Source of the DNA: Tetrastigma voinierianum
Taxonomy: Eukaryota > Streptophyta > Magnoliopsida > Vitales > Vitaceae
DNA: 64,000 nt
Reading direction: 5' to 3'
Assembly: GCA_016808115.1 (NCBI GenBank)
Contig: JAEQBH010007373.1
Coordinates: 124,001 to 188,000, forward strand
This document shows positions 44,650-56,939 of the stretch, piece by piece. The notes under the pieces are model-generated. The model was given only the letters and a program-made list of their open reading frames with translations, was not told where the DNA came from and did no database searches. Within the stretch, counting starts at the first letter, position 1; each line of letters begins with the position of its first letter. The translations under genes were made by a program, and so were the position numbers.

Positions 44650-45930
44650 AATAGTAGGTTTTTACGAAAATGAATTTATTGATTGATTTATTTATTTATT
44701 TACTTTTCCAAACCTCCGCCAATTTACACTCGAGTAAAAATAGAGGCACGAATAAGACTCAGGCCATTTGGCCCGACCAGTTCAGGTTCGAGTTAGGCTA
44801 GCCTATTTAGCTTATTTTGATTTCTTTGTTTAAATCAATATCTTTTTCCATTTACTTTAAAATTAATATTTTATTTATAAGAATACAAAAAATTAATCAT
44901 GGGACAAAAAAAATATTATTAACATCAACATCTCAAAACCCCGTATTCCAAGCTTAATATTTTATTTATAAAACAATGAAAAAGTAATGATAGGTAATGC
45001 CAAATGAAAATAAAATATTGGAATAAAATAAACATTAAAATCAAAGTCACATCCAACTTGTTTTTGTTGGATGTGTATCACGTGGTCATGATTCCTCTAT
45101 TCATTGACTTGTTGTCTTCAAATACTACCTTAAATAATAGTTAAATCTAATATATAGTAAAATCTAAAAAAAAGGATATAATAAAATCTAAAAAAATAAA
45201 AATATAAAAAAGATTAAATTGATATAGTAAGTCAAAACTCAAAAGGAATATGAACAAAAAAACAGAATATAATAAAATCTCAAAAAATAAATATATAAAA
45301 AAGATTAAATTGATATAGTAAATCAAAAGTCAAAAGAATATGAAAAAAAAAAGAATATAATAAAATCTTAAAAAATAAAAATATAAAAAATACGAAAACC
45401 AAGATTTTATAAGAATAGGATTGGAAGGAGCATAGGAGGTGGTTTACTTACTATCAAAATTCTATCTTTTATTATTTATTGATTGATTTATTGATTTATT
45501 TACTTTTCCAAGCGTCCGTCGATTTACACTTCGAGGCAACAATAGGAGTGCGATAAGACTCTGATCATTTGGCTGACTGGGTTCCGGGTTGGGTCGAGTT
45601 AGCCATTTAGCCTATTTTGATTTATTTGTTTAAATCAATATCTTTTTCCATTTACTTTAAAATTAATATTTTATTTATAAGAATACAAAAAATTAATCAT
45701 GGGACATGTCAAGTTAGAATAAAATATTAACATCAACGTCTCAAAACCCACGTATTTCCAAGCAAAATGTAATATTTATAAAAGAATGAAAAAGTAATTA
45801 TGGGTAATGGCAAATGAAAATAAAATATTGGAATAAAATAAACATTAAAATAAAAGTCACATCCAAATTGTTTTTGTTGGATGTGTACCACGTGGTCATG
45901 ATTCCTCTATTCATTGACTTGATGTTTTTA
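44650..45930. repeat. Two direct copies of a repeat (about 470 bp) plus short tandem units
   Basis: Copy 1 (44,650-45,110) and copy 2 (45,465-45,930) share TTTACTTTTCCAA, TGTTTAAATCAATATCTTTTTC, AAGAATACAAAAAATTAATC and GGATGTGTA(T/C)CACGTGGTCATG. Between them (45,170-45,400) lie about three copies of an 80-bp unit with AAAAAGATTAAATTGATATAG. A partial third copy is at 49,425-49,690. Confidence 0.8.
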
Positions 45931-46439
45931 AAGTTTGTTTAAATAAATTTAGGATGATTAAGTCTAATATATATATAAAAGAGTTAGATTTGTAATATTT
46001 TTTGGGTTTTAATATATTAATGAGTCATTTTGTCCAAATTTAGGATATTTTAAGGTTATAAAAATGAGGGATTAGTTTTATAAATAATTTTTGTTTTTAT
46101 CCCTTTAAATCAAAGGAGAAGCAGGTTTCATGTTATTAAAATGAAAATAATAGCACATAAGGGATAAAAAATTCTTTTCCATGTTTTAAGTTATGGCAGA
46201 AAAAAATAATTGTAAGTCTCATCCCTCAAGCTAATGATTGCAAAAAAAAATCTCTAAAATCTCTAAAATCCCTCAAGCTAATGTTTTAACCTAATGATTG
46301 CAAAAAAAAAATCTCTAAAATACCCTCAAGCTACATGGTTCCCTCTCTCTTACCCCCACTGATTTTCTCCGCCTCTCTCTCTCTCTTACTCTCTCATCCC
46401 TCTAAGGCCACCTTCCCCCTTCCATTTCTCTCTCACCCT

Positions 46440-48405
46440 CTCATCTCTCTCATTTGCAATCTCCCTTTCTCTCTCACCGGATATCTAATATAAAAATAAT
46501 ATTAACAAATAAAATGATAATATTACTGGCATATAATTGAACTCATAAGTATTAAACCTATATAAGGGATACAAATTATATTTGGCATTATTTATTATGG
46601 TTGTACCTAGGATTGTTAAGGTGGTATCTATAATTTATTAAGGTAGTACCTCAAGTATGTTAAGCCAGTACCTAAGCTCCAATGAAGCTAACCATTAGGG
46701 GTTCGATTATGCATTGAGCTACACACACTCCCACATCATAACATGTTTAGATGTCACAAAATTTTCAATGCTTTCCATAAGGGAGGACCTCGTGTATGCA
46801 TCAAACTATGAATCCACACAAAATTTTCCTATGTACTTAATGTGGTCAACTAATGTGAGGTATTTTATAGTTTATGTCTTTATTACTTAAAAATGAAATA
46901 TGAACTGCTGCTTAGTGGTCATGTGTGTAAGAGGAAAAATTACTATTGATACTATTCATTATGGTAGTATCCATGACAGTTAAGGTAGTACTTACAATTT
47001 ATTAAGGTAGTACCTCAAGTATATTAAGGTCATACCTAAACTCTAATGAAACTAACGATTAGGGTTCAATTATGTATTGATCTATGAAGACTCTCACACA
47101 CCAAATTTTAAGTTTATAAAATATTTTTATATGTATTTTGTTATTAATTTAATCAGAATTTTAAGTGTTTAAAATATTTCATAATTTTGGTTTTGAACCA
47201 TTTATATTTTATAAATATTTTTTAAAAATATCATTAAGATGTTATGATATTTTTTTATATTTCCGTTTTTGATATTTCTGTCAAATCAAAAAATATTTTT
47301 CCATATTTTGATCATTATTTATATGTTTAGAACAATATAATTGATTTGAGTTTAAAAAAAAAACAAACTATATAAATGATTTGAGTGATGTGAGATGTTC
47401 ACGTGTTCAATAAATAAAGCTTTAATTGTTTTTTAATAGGTTTTTTGAAAGCTTAATCACTTTTACAATATAGTAAGCCCCATCTCTATTAAGACTGGCC
47501 TCGTTCTCCGTGTCACTTTAAAGGCCTTGCCAGCCAGGCTATGCATCTAGACAATTGATTTTTAATAGTTCAGAAATTGATTTTAATATAATTAAAAATA
47601 AAATAAAAGTTAACTTTAGTTTTACTTTAAAATATATTTTTAATAAATTATTCTAATTAAATATTTTTCTTTTATATTTATTTTAAAGTAAAACTAAATT
47701 TAACTTTTATTTTATTTTTTAATTAGATTAAAATCAAATTTGAACTATTAAACTCAAACGCTGCAAAAGAGCCGAGGACATGAGAAGATGAGGAGTGTGA
47801 ATCAAAGCAATACATAATCGAACCCCCAATGGTTAGCTTCATTGGAGCTTAGGTACTGGCTTAACATACTTGAGGTACTACCTTAATAAATTATAGATAC
47901 CACCTTAACAATCCTAGGTACAACCATAATAAATAATGCCAATTATAATTTGTGTCCCTTATATAGGTTTAATACTTATGCTTCAATTATATGCTAGAAA
48001 TATTATCATTTTATTTGTTAATATTATTTTAGCTTCACATTTATATAATATTATATCATCCTTTAATTTTTCTTAATTTTAATATTTAATTTTAAGATAT
48101 TAAATACATAAATTTTATTTTAAAATATTAAATAAAATTAATTCAATAAAATAAATTATTAACATAATTTTTTAATAATTTGAATTATTTAAATAAATTA
48201 AAGGAAATATCAAAAAGATTATCCACAAGTAATAAAATTTTAAAACTAAATAATAATTTTTTGGATATTTAAAATATTTCATGGATATTTTTATGATTTT
48301 TTATTTTTAAACAATTTTATATTTTATTTTGTTAAGATATCTATTGAGATATTTTTATATTAGATATCCAGTGAGATAGAGAGGGAGATTGCAAATGAAA
48401 AATGG
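46440..48405. mobile_element. Long inverted-repeat (foldback) element nested in the CACTA element
   Basis: The left arm (46,455-46,735) and right arm (47,815-48,395) are complementary. Shared marks are GGATATCTAATATAAAAAT, ATAATATTAACAAATAAAATG, AAGGTAGTACCTCAAGTATG and CCAATGAAGCTAACCATT. The right arm is interrupted by about 300 bp (48,045-48,348). A direct, more diverged copy of the AAGGTAGTACCT segment lies at 46,930-47,100, and a hairpin MITE at 47,566-47,747 sits in the loop. No transposase frame is present and the target duplication is not resolved. Confidence 0.7.
47566..47747. mobile_element. Hairpin MITE with TTAA flanks
   Basis: A 182-bp near-perfect palindrome: TAGTTCAGAAATTGATTTTA at the left pairs with TAAAATCAAATTTGAACTA at the right, with further pairing through AAAGTTAACTTTAGTTTTAC. 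The sequence TTAA flanks both sides (47,562-47,565 and 47,748-47,751). Confidence 0.7.
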
Positions 48406-48529
48406 TCGATGAGAATTGAGAAGAGATGGAATATGCTTTCTTTCCATTATGCCTGTCATACATATTGTATTTTGCCCCTTTTTGTATTAAAAATCTGAAA
48501 TCTTTCATTAGTTCCTCGTGAGAACCCGG

Positions 48530-49090
48530 CCACAAAAGGTTTTTCTCGGTCCAGGTCGCTTTGGTGAAGGTATGGTTTTGCCAAAGGTTGGACGGCTATC
48601 CATAGAATAAATGTCGTTATTGCCGAAGTCGGCCCATAGGAAGCGATCCAACGGCATTAGGGTGATACTTGAGCTTCCTCAAGAAAGAGGGCGGGGATGT
48701 ACCTAATACATTGACTATTGACTTGGCCTTCTGCCCAGATAGTAAAATCTCTTCCAACTACGGCACACTAACTATATCTGTTGGGGAGCGTGCGTAACAA
48801 GTTAGTCGTCACGTTGAGGATGTTCTATGGGATTGCCTTGTCGGCTTCTTCGGACACCCAGTGGGTGCTCTAGCTTGGGCTTAGCTACTTTAAGTCTTGT
48901 TCATGAGGTCTCTCTACCCACCTACTCAGAATCGTATTTAGGTACCCCTCTAACATAGAAAGAAATCCGGAAAGAAAGACAAATCCTCTCTTCGGGATTA
49001 TATTTCTTTTATAATCCGTGTCATAATAGAAAGAAAAAGTAATTCCCTTTTTGCTTTTAGAGCACTCCTAATCTAATGACCTTGGGGACC
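48530..49090. other. Higher-GC, non-repetitive block, possible organelle-derived insertion
   Basis: Sharp switch from AT-rich repeat DNA to about 560 bp of balanced, complex sequence (from CGTGAGAACCCGGCCAC to about GGGGACCCGTC). Features such as TAATCCGTGTCATAATAGAAAG and CTTCGGACACCCAGTGGG look like intergenic plant mitochondrial DNA to me, but I cannot align it. No long frame and no rRNA or tRNA were found in it. A captured host segment is an alternative. Confidence 0.35.
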
Positions 49091-49099
49091 CGTCATCAA

Positions 49100-49690
49100 A
49101 AAGATTAAGTGATATAGTAAGTCCAAAACTACGCCAAGGAATATGAAAAAAAAATTCTCAAAAAATAAAAATATAAAAAGATTAAATTGATATAGTAAGT
49201 CAAAACTCAAAAGGAATATGAAAAACAAAAAGAATATAATAAAATCTCAAAAAATAAAAATATAAAAAATACGAAAACCAAGATTTTATAAAAATAGAAA
49301 TGATGAATAGGATTGGAAGAAGCATAGAGAAGAAGGGCCCACTTGTTCCATCTAATGAGGTGGGCAAACCATGGGAGGTGGTTTACCTACCATAAAAATT
49401 CTATCTTTTATCACAATTCTATCTTTTATTGTTTATTGATTGATTTATTTATTTATTTACTTTTCCAAACCTTTGCCAATTTATAAGAATACAAAAAATT
49501 AATCATGGGACATGTCAAGTTAGAATAAAATACTATTAACATCAACATCTCAAAACCCATGTATTTCCAAGTATAATATTTTATTTATAAAAGAATGAAA
49601 AAGTTATTGTGGATAATGCCAAATTAAAATAAAATAAAATATTTTATTTGTTGGATGTGTACCACGTGGTTATGATTCCTCCATTTATTT
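49100..49690. repeat. Partial third copy of the 44.65-45.93 kb repeats
   Basis: Two 80-bp AAAAAGATTAAATTGATATAG units (49,160-49,280), then CCAAGATTTTATAA and GGGAGGTGGTTTAC, then TTTACTTTTCCAAACC, AATTAATCATGGGACATG and GGATGTGTACCACGTGG. The order is the same as at 45.17-45.93 kb. Confidence 0.8.
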
Positions 49691-49763
49691 TATTAAACAT
49701 TAACAAAATTAAAAAAAAACTGCAAATAAGAAGTAATGATGACCCTTTGATTATAATGGAACT

Positions 49764-51567
49764 AATCAAACCATCATGCATACGTCCTCTACAAGGCCAA
49801 TTTATATCCATACTTCAATAAAAAAAAAATTATGGTGGCGGGAGTGGCTTGGTTGGGGCGGGAATTCTTAAAAGGGGAGAGGGGGTTTGGCGGTGACAGG
49901 AATTGGTAAAATAAAATTTAATAACTTTACCAAACTCCGATGCGGTGCAGTAGTCTTGGATCAAGGTGACGAGGGCTCGAATCGTGTGATCACGGAGGAA
50001 GAGGCGCGACGCAGAGGTTTGAAAGAGAGATGTCTCCGATCTGCTTGCTAAGGGTCTCGATACCAATGCTTTTGGACGGGTAAATTGCTGTGTTTTGTTT
50101 TTATTTTACAGGCGGGTTTGTTTTCTGGCAATTTATGTTTCATAAGCCAGGAAAGTGGTTTTAGTCTGCTAATTCGGTAATACATTAGTTTTGTTTTTTT
50201 CTTCTTTTGGTGTTTGATTCAAGGTCATTAGCTTTTGGGCATTTTCTGGATTGGATCAGTGGCAGCATTTGTTTGAATTTTATTCTGTCCGGTTGCTAGC
50301 TAAATATGGGAGGTAAAAAATAATTTGAAAATTTGAATTATAGGGTTTACTTCTGTTATTTAGGATTTGAGAGAATTAAAAAAAGCTCCTCTAATATGAG
50401 CGTAACTCAACAACTTGGATTAGTTTGTATAGTCATCCACTTTTTATTTTCCAGAAATTTGAAATGACGTAAACCATAAGATTTGAATTTTTTTTTTTTG
50501 TTTTCCTTCTTTTTCTCGGAAAATAAATGGAGGGTTAAATTATTTGAAAGTTGAAATGGCAGTATGTTGCTGCTGTTTATGTGATTTGTACGTCGTGGAT
50601 AAGATTAGACAGTCTGGATGTATGACCTCGAATTTGTTTCTTTATACCTCTTTTCCTTCTTTTTTTGTGTTTTTTAGGCTTTGTTTGGGTCCCCTTAAAT
50701 TGGAGTGACCTTTTTCAACTGGTTCAGGTCCTGGATGTACGCAAACAAAAAAAATAAAACAAGAAACAAGGAAATTAATTAATGGTATATGTAATATTAT
50801 TTCAATGTTTTTGCAGAATATACCTGCAATAAGAGTAATCTATAGGAAGCTACTCATCGTCATTCCAGCTGCAGAAACCTGCAGGAATTGTAGAATTAGC
50901 TATTTTATTTGTTTATCAACGATATAAACTACTTTCATAACAGATTCCTCCTCATCCTAACCATTAGAAGTGGTCGTCTTCCTGATTTGTCGATTCAGAC
51001 TACACTGACAGAAGTAACTGGAATCTGTAGAAGAATATTTACACGTTTAAGAAAAACATTAAGCCAAGTCCTAAATCCAAATTGCTGTTAAATGAGAGTC
51101 AAGAACCTGAAGAATAGCAATTGCTCTGCTGCCAAAAGTAGTCAAAAAATCTGTTATAAACAGCAGATTAATAACATCATTGTGTCATTTATATTTATAT
51201 GAAGCAAGCCTAAAGGTCCTTTATTTACCAGCTAACTTCAAGATAGAAGTAGTAGGCATGTGATTGTAGTGACCCCTGAAGTTTATTGTCCTTTTTCCAT
51301 CAAGCCAACAACAACCTAAACCAATTTGGATTATCAATGACGTCCAACGGTAATTGAAAAGATTAACTGTGTTTATAAGGCACAACAGGTGAATGAACAT
51401 ATATTCTACGGAACAACTGTAATTGTAGCTTTTTGCAATCCGGCTGAAAGAACTGCATACACACCGTAGAACAAATTGAGTCAGTCTCACTTATTCTAGT
51501 TCAAAGTCCAAATAGAAGTATGGATATAAATTTGCCTTGTAGAGGACGTATGCATGATGGTTTGATT
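49764..51567. mobile_element. 1.8-kb cassette bounded by 53-bp inverted repeats
   Basis: Left arm 49,764-49,816 and right arm 51,515-51,567 are complementary with about one mismatch (AATCAAACCATCATGCATAC at the outer left end, CGTCCTCTACAAGG inside). A partial extra copy of the arm core lies just outside the right arm. Inside, 49,837-50,090 is GC-rich and contains a minus-strand frame with LFLRDHTIRALVTLIQDYCT, followed by intron-like DNA. The structure is that of a TIR element carrying a captured gene piece (Pack-type). No matching target duplication was found, so it could also be a rearrangement. Confidence 0.6.
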
Positions 51568-52007
51568 TAGTTGTAGAGGACGTATAAATTGGTGACCATA
51601 ACTTTCTCGTCCGAACTCCGATTCGCATGTTCTTGGACTCTATGGAAAGCTCGTTGAGTCTAGAATTTAATAAGATGAAGTGCTTGGCCAAACTATGGGC
51701 TGAACATTGGGCTAGGTCACGGACAGTTGAGCAAGTTGGATTGAATGAATGCTTTTCTTTCTTCTTTGTTTGTTCCTATATTGATTGAAGTTTGATACAT
51801 TTTTATTTTTTTTCTTTTCATTTATGTGCAGCTCTTGTGAAACTTGGAAATACAGAAGGAAAAATGTTTTGCCCAAATGCATTGTTCTTAAGACTTCTAA
51901 AGACTTTTATGCAATTTCTATTTGGTTGATTTAGTTGCTTTATTTTCAACCTATCATCTAACCACAAAAATTATTTCCTTTTGTAGGTGAAAAAGGCAAA
52001 GTTGTAG
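51568..52007 (+). other. Upstream region of the CACTA transposase
   Basis: Non-coding. A moderately complex stretch at 51,600-51,720 is followed by T-rich DNA with an acceptor-like TTCCTTTTGTAG at 51,975-51,986, just before the transposase ATG. Confidence 0.35.
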
Positions 52008-55000
52008 ATGGACAAATCTTGGATACATGAATCTGATCGGGTAGGTTTGAAGTATTTGTAAGGAGCTATCAATTTCATAGAATTTGCCCGTAAGTCCTCT
52101 AGAGATGAAAACCTTGCTTGTCCTTGTAAAGATTGTGTCAATGGACGTTATTATACTCATGATATTGTTCTTAGTCATATATTGCGTCATGGATTTTCTC
52201 CAAGTTATACAAATTGGTACTTTCATGGAGAATCTTTGTCTTCTTTCGATGAACCTAAGCAACCTAATAATACATTTTCTACTATAGAGAAACAATACAA
52301 TGTGCAAAATTATCTAGAAGATTTGATTACAGGTCACACCTATAATAAAGATGGAAATTTGAGAGAAGATATATTGGACAATGGTATTGATTTTACTGAA
52401 AATACTCAGTTAGATTGTGTGGAATTGACCGAGGAAGCTAAAAAGTTTCGTAAGTTATTGAAAGAAACAGACCAGGAGCTTTTTTGTGGGTGTAAAAAAC
52501 ACAGTACGCTTTCTTTTATTCTTAAACTTTTCCACAAAAAGTGCATGAATGGATGGAGTAACAAATCTTTCCTTTGGTGTTGGGTACATTAGAGAAACTT
52601 TGCCTGAGGGAGAAAAGTTGCCTAAATCTTCTGAGAATTAAAAGATTATTTCAGAACTAGGTTTAGGCTATAAAAAAATTCATGTTTGTCCAAATAGTTG
52701 TATATTATTTTGGAAAGAACATGAGCAAGATGACATATGTACAGTATGTGGTGAATCTCAATGGGAGGAAAATGAAATCAGTTCCAACATTCGTCCTTCT
52801 ATGTCGTTGAAGAAAAAACATAAAAAGGCAAAAAAGATTTTGAGATGGTTTCCTGTAAAGCCTAGACTGCTAAGGTTGTTTATGTGTTCTAAAACAACAA
52901 ATTTGATGAGATGGCACTTTGATCAACGTATAGATGATGGTTATTTGAGACATCCCACAGATGCCCATGCATGGAAAGATTTTGATGCTCTGCATAAGGA
53001 TTTGTCGAGAGAACCTCGCAATATTCGGTTTGGTTTAGCAAGTGATGGTTTTAATCCATTTCGATCTATGAATGTCACATAACACATAACATTTGTTTTA
53101 ACCATATATAAGCGGCACTCCGTGGTTTGTGTGAAGCAACATTCATTCATGTTGTCTTTACTCATTCCTGGTCCTGAGTCATCTGGGGAGAAGATTGATG
53201 TGTTTTTACAGCCATTAATTGATGAGTTGATTGATTTGTGGGTTAACGGTTTACAAACTTATGATGCTAATGCAAAAAATTCTTTCAAGTTGCAAGCTGC
53301 ATTGCTTTGGACCATTAATGATTTTCTGCTTATGGAATGCTATATAGTTGGAGTGTAAGAGGTAAATTTGCATGTCCTACATGTGGCTTTGGCACTTGCT
53401 CTAAGTGGTTAGAAAATGGTGGAAAGTATTGCTTTATGGGTCATCGTAGATTTTTGCCTATTGATCATCCTTTTAAAAGAGATAAGCACAATTTTGATGG
53501 GAATCAAGAATGGAGGAATGCACCAACATCTTAATGATCGATCAACACCTGAATAGTTAGGTGGCAATAACAACGTCTCCGCTCCAGGTGGAAAAGGAAA
53601 AGCGGCATTTTTTACTTTACCTTATCGGGAGACTAATTTGATTAGAATAATCTTGGATGTCATGCACATCGGGAAAATGTATGTGATAACATATTAGGTA
53701 ACGTTGTCAACATCGGGGCTGGAAGTCAAAGACAATTTGAAAGGCCGACTTGACTTGAAAAAAATCGCACAAGAAGTGGTCTCCATCCATCAGAAGCTCT
53801 AACGGAAGGGACGATTTACCTCCGCTATACAATGTCTTCAAAAGAGAAAGACCTTCTACTGAGTACTAAAAAGGAACTAAAGTGCCGTATAGTTATTCTT
53901 CCAATATTTCTAAGTAGGTGAAATTGAAACAATGTAAGTTGATAGGCTTGAAAAGTCAAAGTGACTGCCATGTTCTTGATGCAAGATTTGCTTCTATAAG
54001 AATAAGGGATCCTCTTACCAAAAATGTAAGTCAAGTAATTATTGACCTGTCATTATTTCCGAAAGAAATATGTTTAAAGGTTCTCAAAGTGCTTCATCTT
54101 GAAGAATTGGAAAAAAATAAGAGTCACACTGTGCAAAATGGAAAGATATTTCCTCCCTGATTTTTCACTCATTATGGCACTTAGTGACTCATTCGGGCAA
54201 ATGAGGCAAAACTAGCAGGTCTGCATAATTATAGATGGATGTATCCAATCGAAAGGTATCTTTTACTTACAATTCTTTTTTATATTTTTGTTTTTTTTTA
54301 CATATAGATTTATACTAATTAGTATTTGATTGTAGGTACTTAATGACACTTTAAATCTAGTGTAAAAATGTAGCTAATCCCGAGGGTCTAATTCGCAGTA
54401 ATGGTAATATCGTAAATGAATCACAACCTATTGCTCATTGTATTTTGGATGGTGTTGAAACTAAATCATTAATCGAGCGATACTAAATGTATGATGAAGA
54501 TACTCTTATTTTTCATGGAAAAGAATTCATACTTAATGCAAAATCTCCTTTACCGACGCGACATGGTCGCTCGATTGGAAATAAAAGAAGGAACCTATTT
54601 GTGATGAAACATTAGTACAGGCACATCGATATGTCTTATACAATTGTGATGCTATTGCTCGATTTATAAAGTAAGTAATGCTAAATCGATATTTCTTATG
54701 CTTTTTTTAGATTCTTTTATCAAATATGTTTGTGTTTGATATATTAGAAAATGTGATTGATATATTTGTCATATGATTTCTTATTATTTTTGTCATTGAT
54801 CATCGAACAATCATCAAAAGGAAAATCAAGTAAAATCACAAGGTGCATAACAAATGAAATAGAAAAAATCCATCATGCTACATTTATTGAATGGTTTCAT
54901 TTAAGTAAGTAGAATTAAAAACTCTGTTTTAGTTAATATTTCAATATAATGCATATTAACAAAATATTTTTTGTTTCCATTCATATATCATGTTGCAAGT

Positions 55001-55660
55001 TAATATTTCAATAGGATGCATATTAACAACAAATTTTTTTATTTATGATCATATACTAGGTTACAAGTTAATATTTCAATAGAAAGCATATTAACAACCA
55101 TTTTTTTATATTCATATATCAGGTTGGAAGGTTAATAGAACTAAAAAGTCCACGAGTCACTGAACATATTCAGTGGTTAGCTCAAGGTCCAAATAATGTG
55201 GTAAGAAGATTTTAATGGATATATCATCGAGGTGTACTAAGCTTCATACAAAAGAAAGGGAGTAAAAGAAAACTCAAAATAGCGGTGTTGTTGTCAAACA
55301 TCAAAACATCCGACTCAAGATAACATTATTTATTATGGTGTTATAAAAAGAGATGATAGAGTTGAATTATTTTTGGAACACTTTAGAATTGTTTTGTTCA
55401 AATGTGACCGGGTTTGATACCAAATGTTATGAAGGGAGTACAGAAAGATGCATATCAAGCACTCGTGAATTTCTCGGCTAATTCACACAGTACAAATTTA
55501 CTTGATGAGCCCTTGTTTTTGCATCCCAAGTTCAAAGCAATTCTATATTCAAGATCTACGTGAATCCAAATTGGCACATTGTTGTTAGAACAAAACCCAG
55601 AGATGTGTATGAGATGGTGATAATCTTCATTTTTGAATCAAGTGTTGAACATCATGCAAG
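52008..55660 (+). pseudogene. TNP2-like CACTA transposase (Transposase_21)
   Basis: TNP2-type proteins cut and join CACTA ends. ATG at 52,008 gives MDKSWIHESDRVGLKYL and then a TAA at 52,059. The transposon-associated domain continues with LACPCKDCVNGRYYTHDIVL and HILRHGFSPSYTNWYFHGE. The Transposase_21 core follows: HVCPNSCILFWKEHE, CTVCGESQW, LMRWHFDQRIDDGYLRHPTD and LASDGFNPFRSMNV (52,900-53,075), a stop, then LLIPGPESSGEKIDVFLQPL and KFACPTCGFGTCSKWLENGG with GHRRFLP (53,330-53,460). A DUF4218-like part is at 54,200-54,480 (YRWMYPIER, ESQPIAHCILDG) and a DUF4216-like part at 55,130-55,620 (ends PNWHIVVRTKPRDVYEM). Many stops and frameshifts: inactive. Confidence 0.88.
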
Positions 55661-56930
55661 ATGATGAGATGTTGGATGTTGATAATGATGGTATCAAGAT
55701 TTTAATGGTAAGAAATGATATTGATGACACAATTATCATCATCAAGCACTTTAAAGATAAATCTTCCTCGAAGATGAATTATAAGGTTATATTAAACACC
55801 AACCCTTTTACTAAATCTTCTATGTTTTGTTAATTTATGCATTATCGTAATTATTGAAAATTTTGACTTTTTTTTTTATAGGTACAATATCAGTTATCAT
55901 GTATAGAAAGCTTCAAAAATAGGAGTATGTGAAAAATCAATCGTGAAGCAAGACAATTTCTACGCCTTTCGTGTATGCAATTGTGCATCTATGGTGCTTC
56001 TTATAATCTTATGTTTCTTATGTTTACTATTTACTAGTTTCTCAATTGGTTTTTGAGCCTTTGGGAGGTTAGATATGAGTTTAAACTATAAGAAGTAAGT
56101 TGAATGCTTATACTTAGTTTATCGATTCATATCATTTTTTTTCTCACATTGATTTTGTCAGTTTAAATTTGTTCGAAGACCCATTTGAATTATTTATGAA
56201 AGATAGAATGTTTAGAGATGTTAATTTTGGTAAAATATGTCTCATCAAGCTTAGATTCAAATAAATTTAGTATGTTGATGCGTAAAAATATTAAAGATTA
56301 TGGATTCCAGGTTTGCATTACTAAGCTAAGAGTGCCATATGAAATATATATTGTAGAATTGCGATGCATTTGGAGATCTGTAATGCATGACTTAGTTATT
56401 ATTTATAATTCCATAAATATTTATTGTGTCATTTCTTGCACAATGCCATTTTTGATCCAACAAAAAAAAAGGAGAATGAACAAACTAAAAGGCTGCCTTT
56501 TTTTCAAAAAAAATGATCTCATTCACCGATGTATTGATATAAGGAAGTGGTTGGCACTGCACCTCTTATTCATTTATAAATGAGGTGCCGATCACATATT
56601 ATTGTTTCTACCTATAATGCTATCGTATTAACCAAGACAAAACAACATATTGGTCATTTTGTTTTCATTAGGAGTCTAGATGACATCGTTGGATCTTAAA
56701 CTACATAATGATGAAAATCAATTTTTTTTTTTAAAAATCCATTCAATCCCTTTATGAGTACAAAATTTAATCATATAAATTATTTGACAATATAATACAA
56801 GTAATTAATGGGTATTTAAATTAATTTGATATATTTTTAAAAAAATTAAATATAAAGTTAACTGATTATTACTTTTTTGTTCATTACACCATTCTTTTTA
56901 GTAAAATAAATAATTCACATTCGAACTAAT
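55661..56930. other. 3' part of the CACTA element after the transposase
   Basis: AT-rich, with frames at 55,633-55,833 (acidic, MNQVLNIMQDDEMLDVDND) and 56,218-56,583. The first may be the decayed C-terminal tail of the transposase; the second has no recognisable domain. Confidence 0.4.
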
Positions 56931-56939
56931 ACATTTATG

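Noticed and set aside
48341..48535. 64-residue minus frame starting MWPGSHEELMKDF
   Set aside because: Spans the border between the foldback arm and the GC-rich island, so it is a chance frame across a junction.
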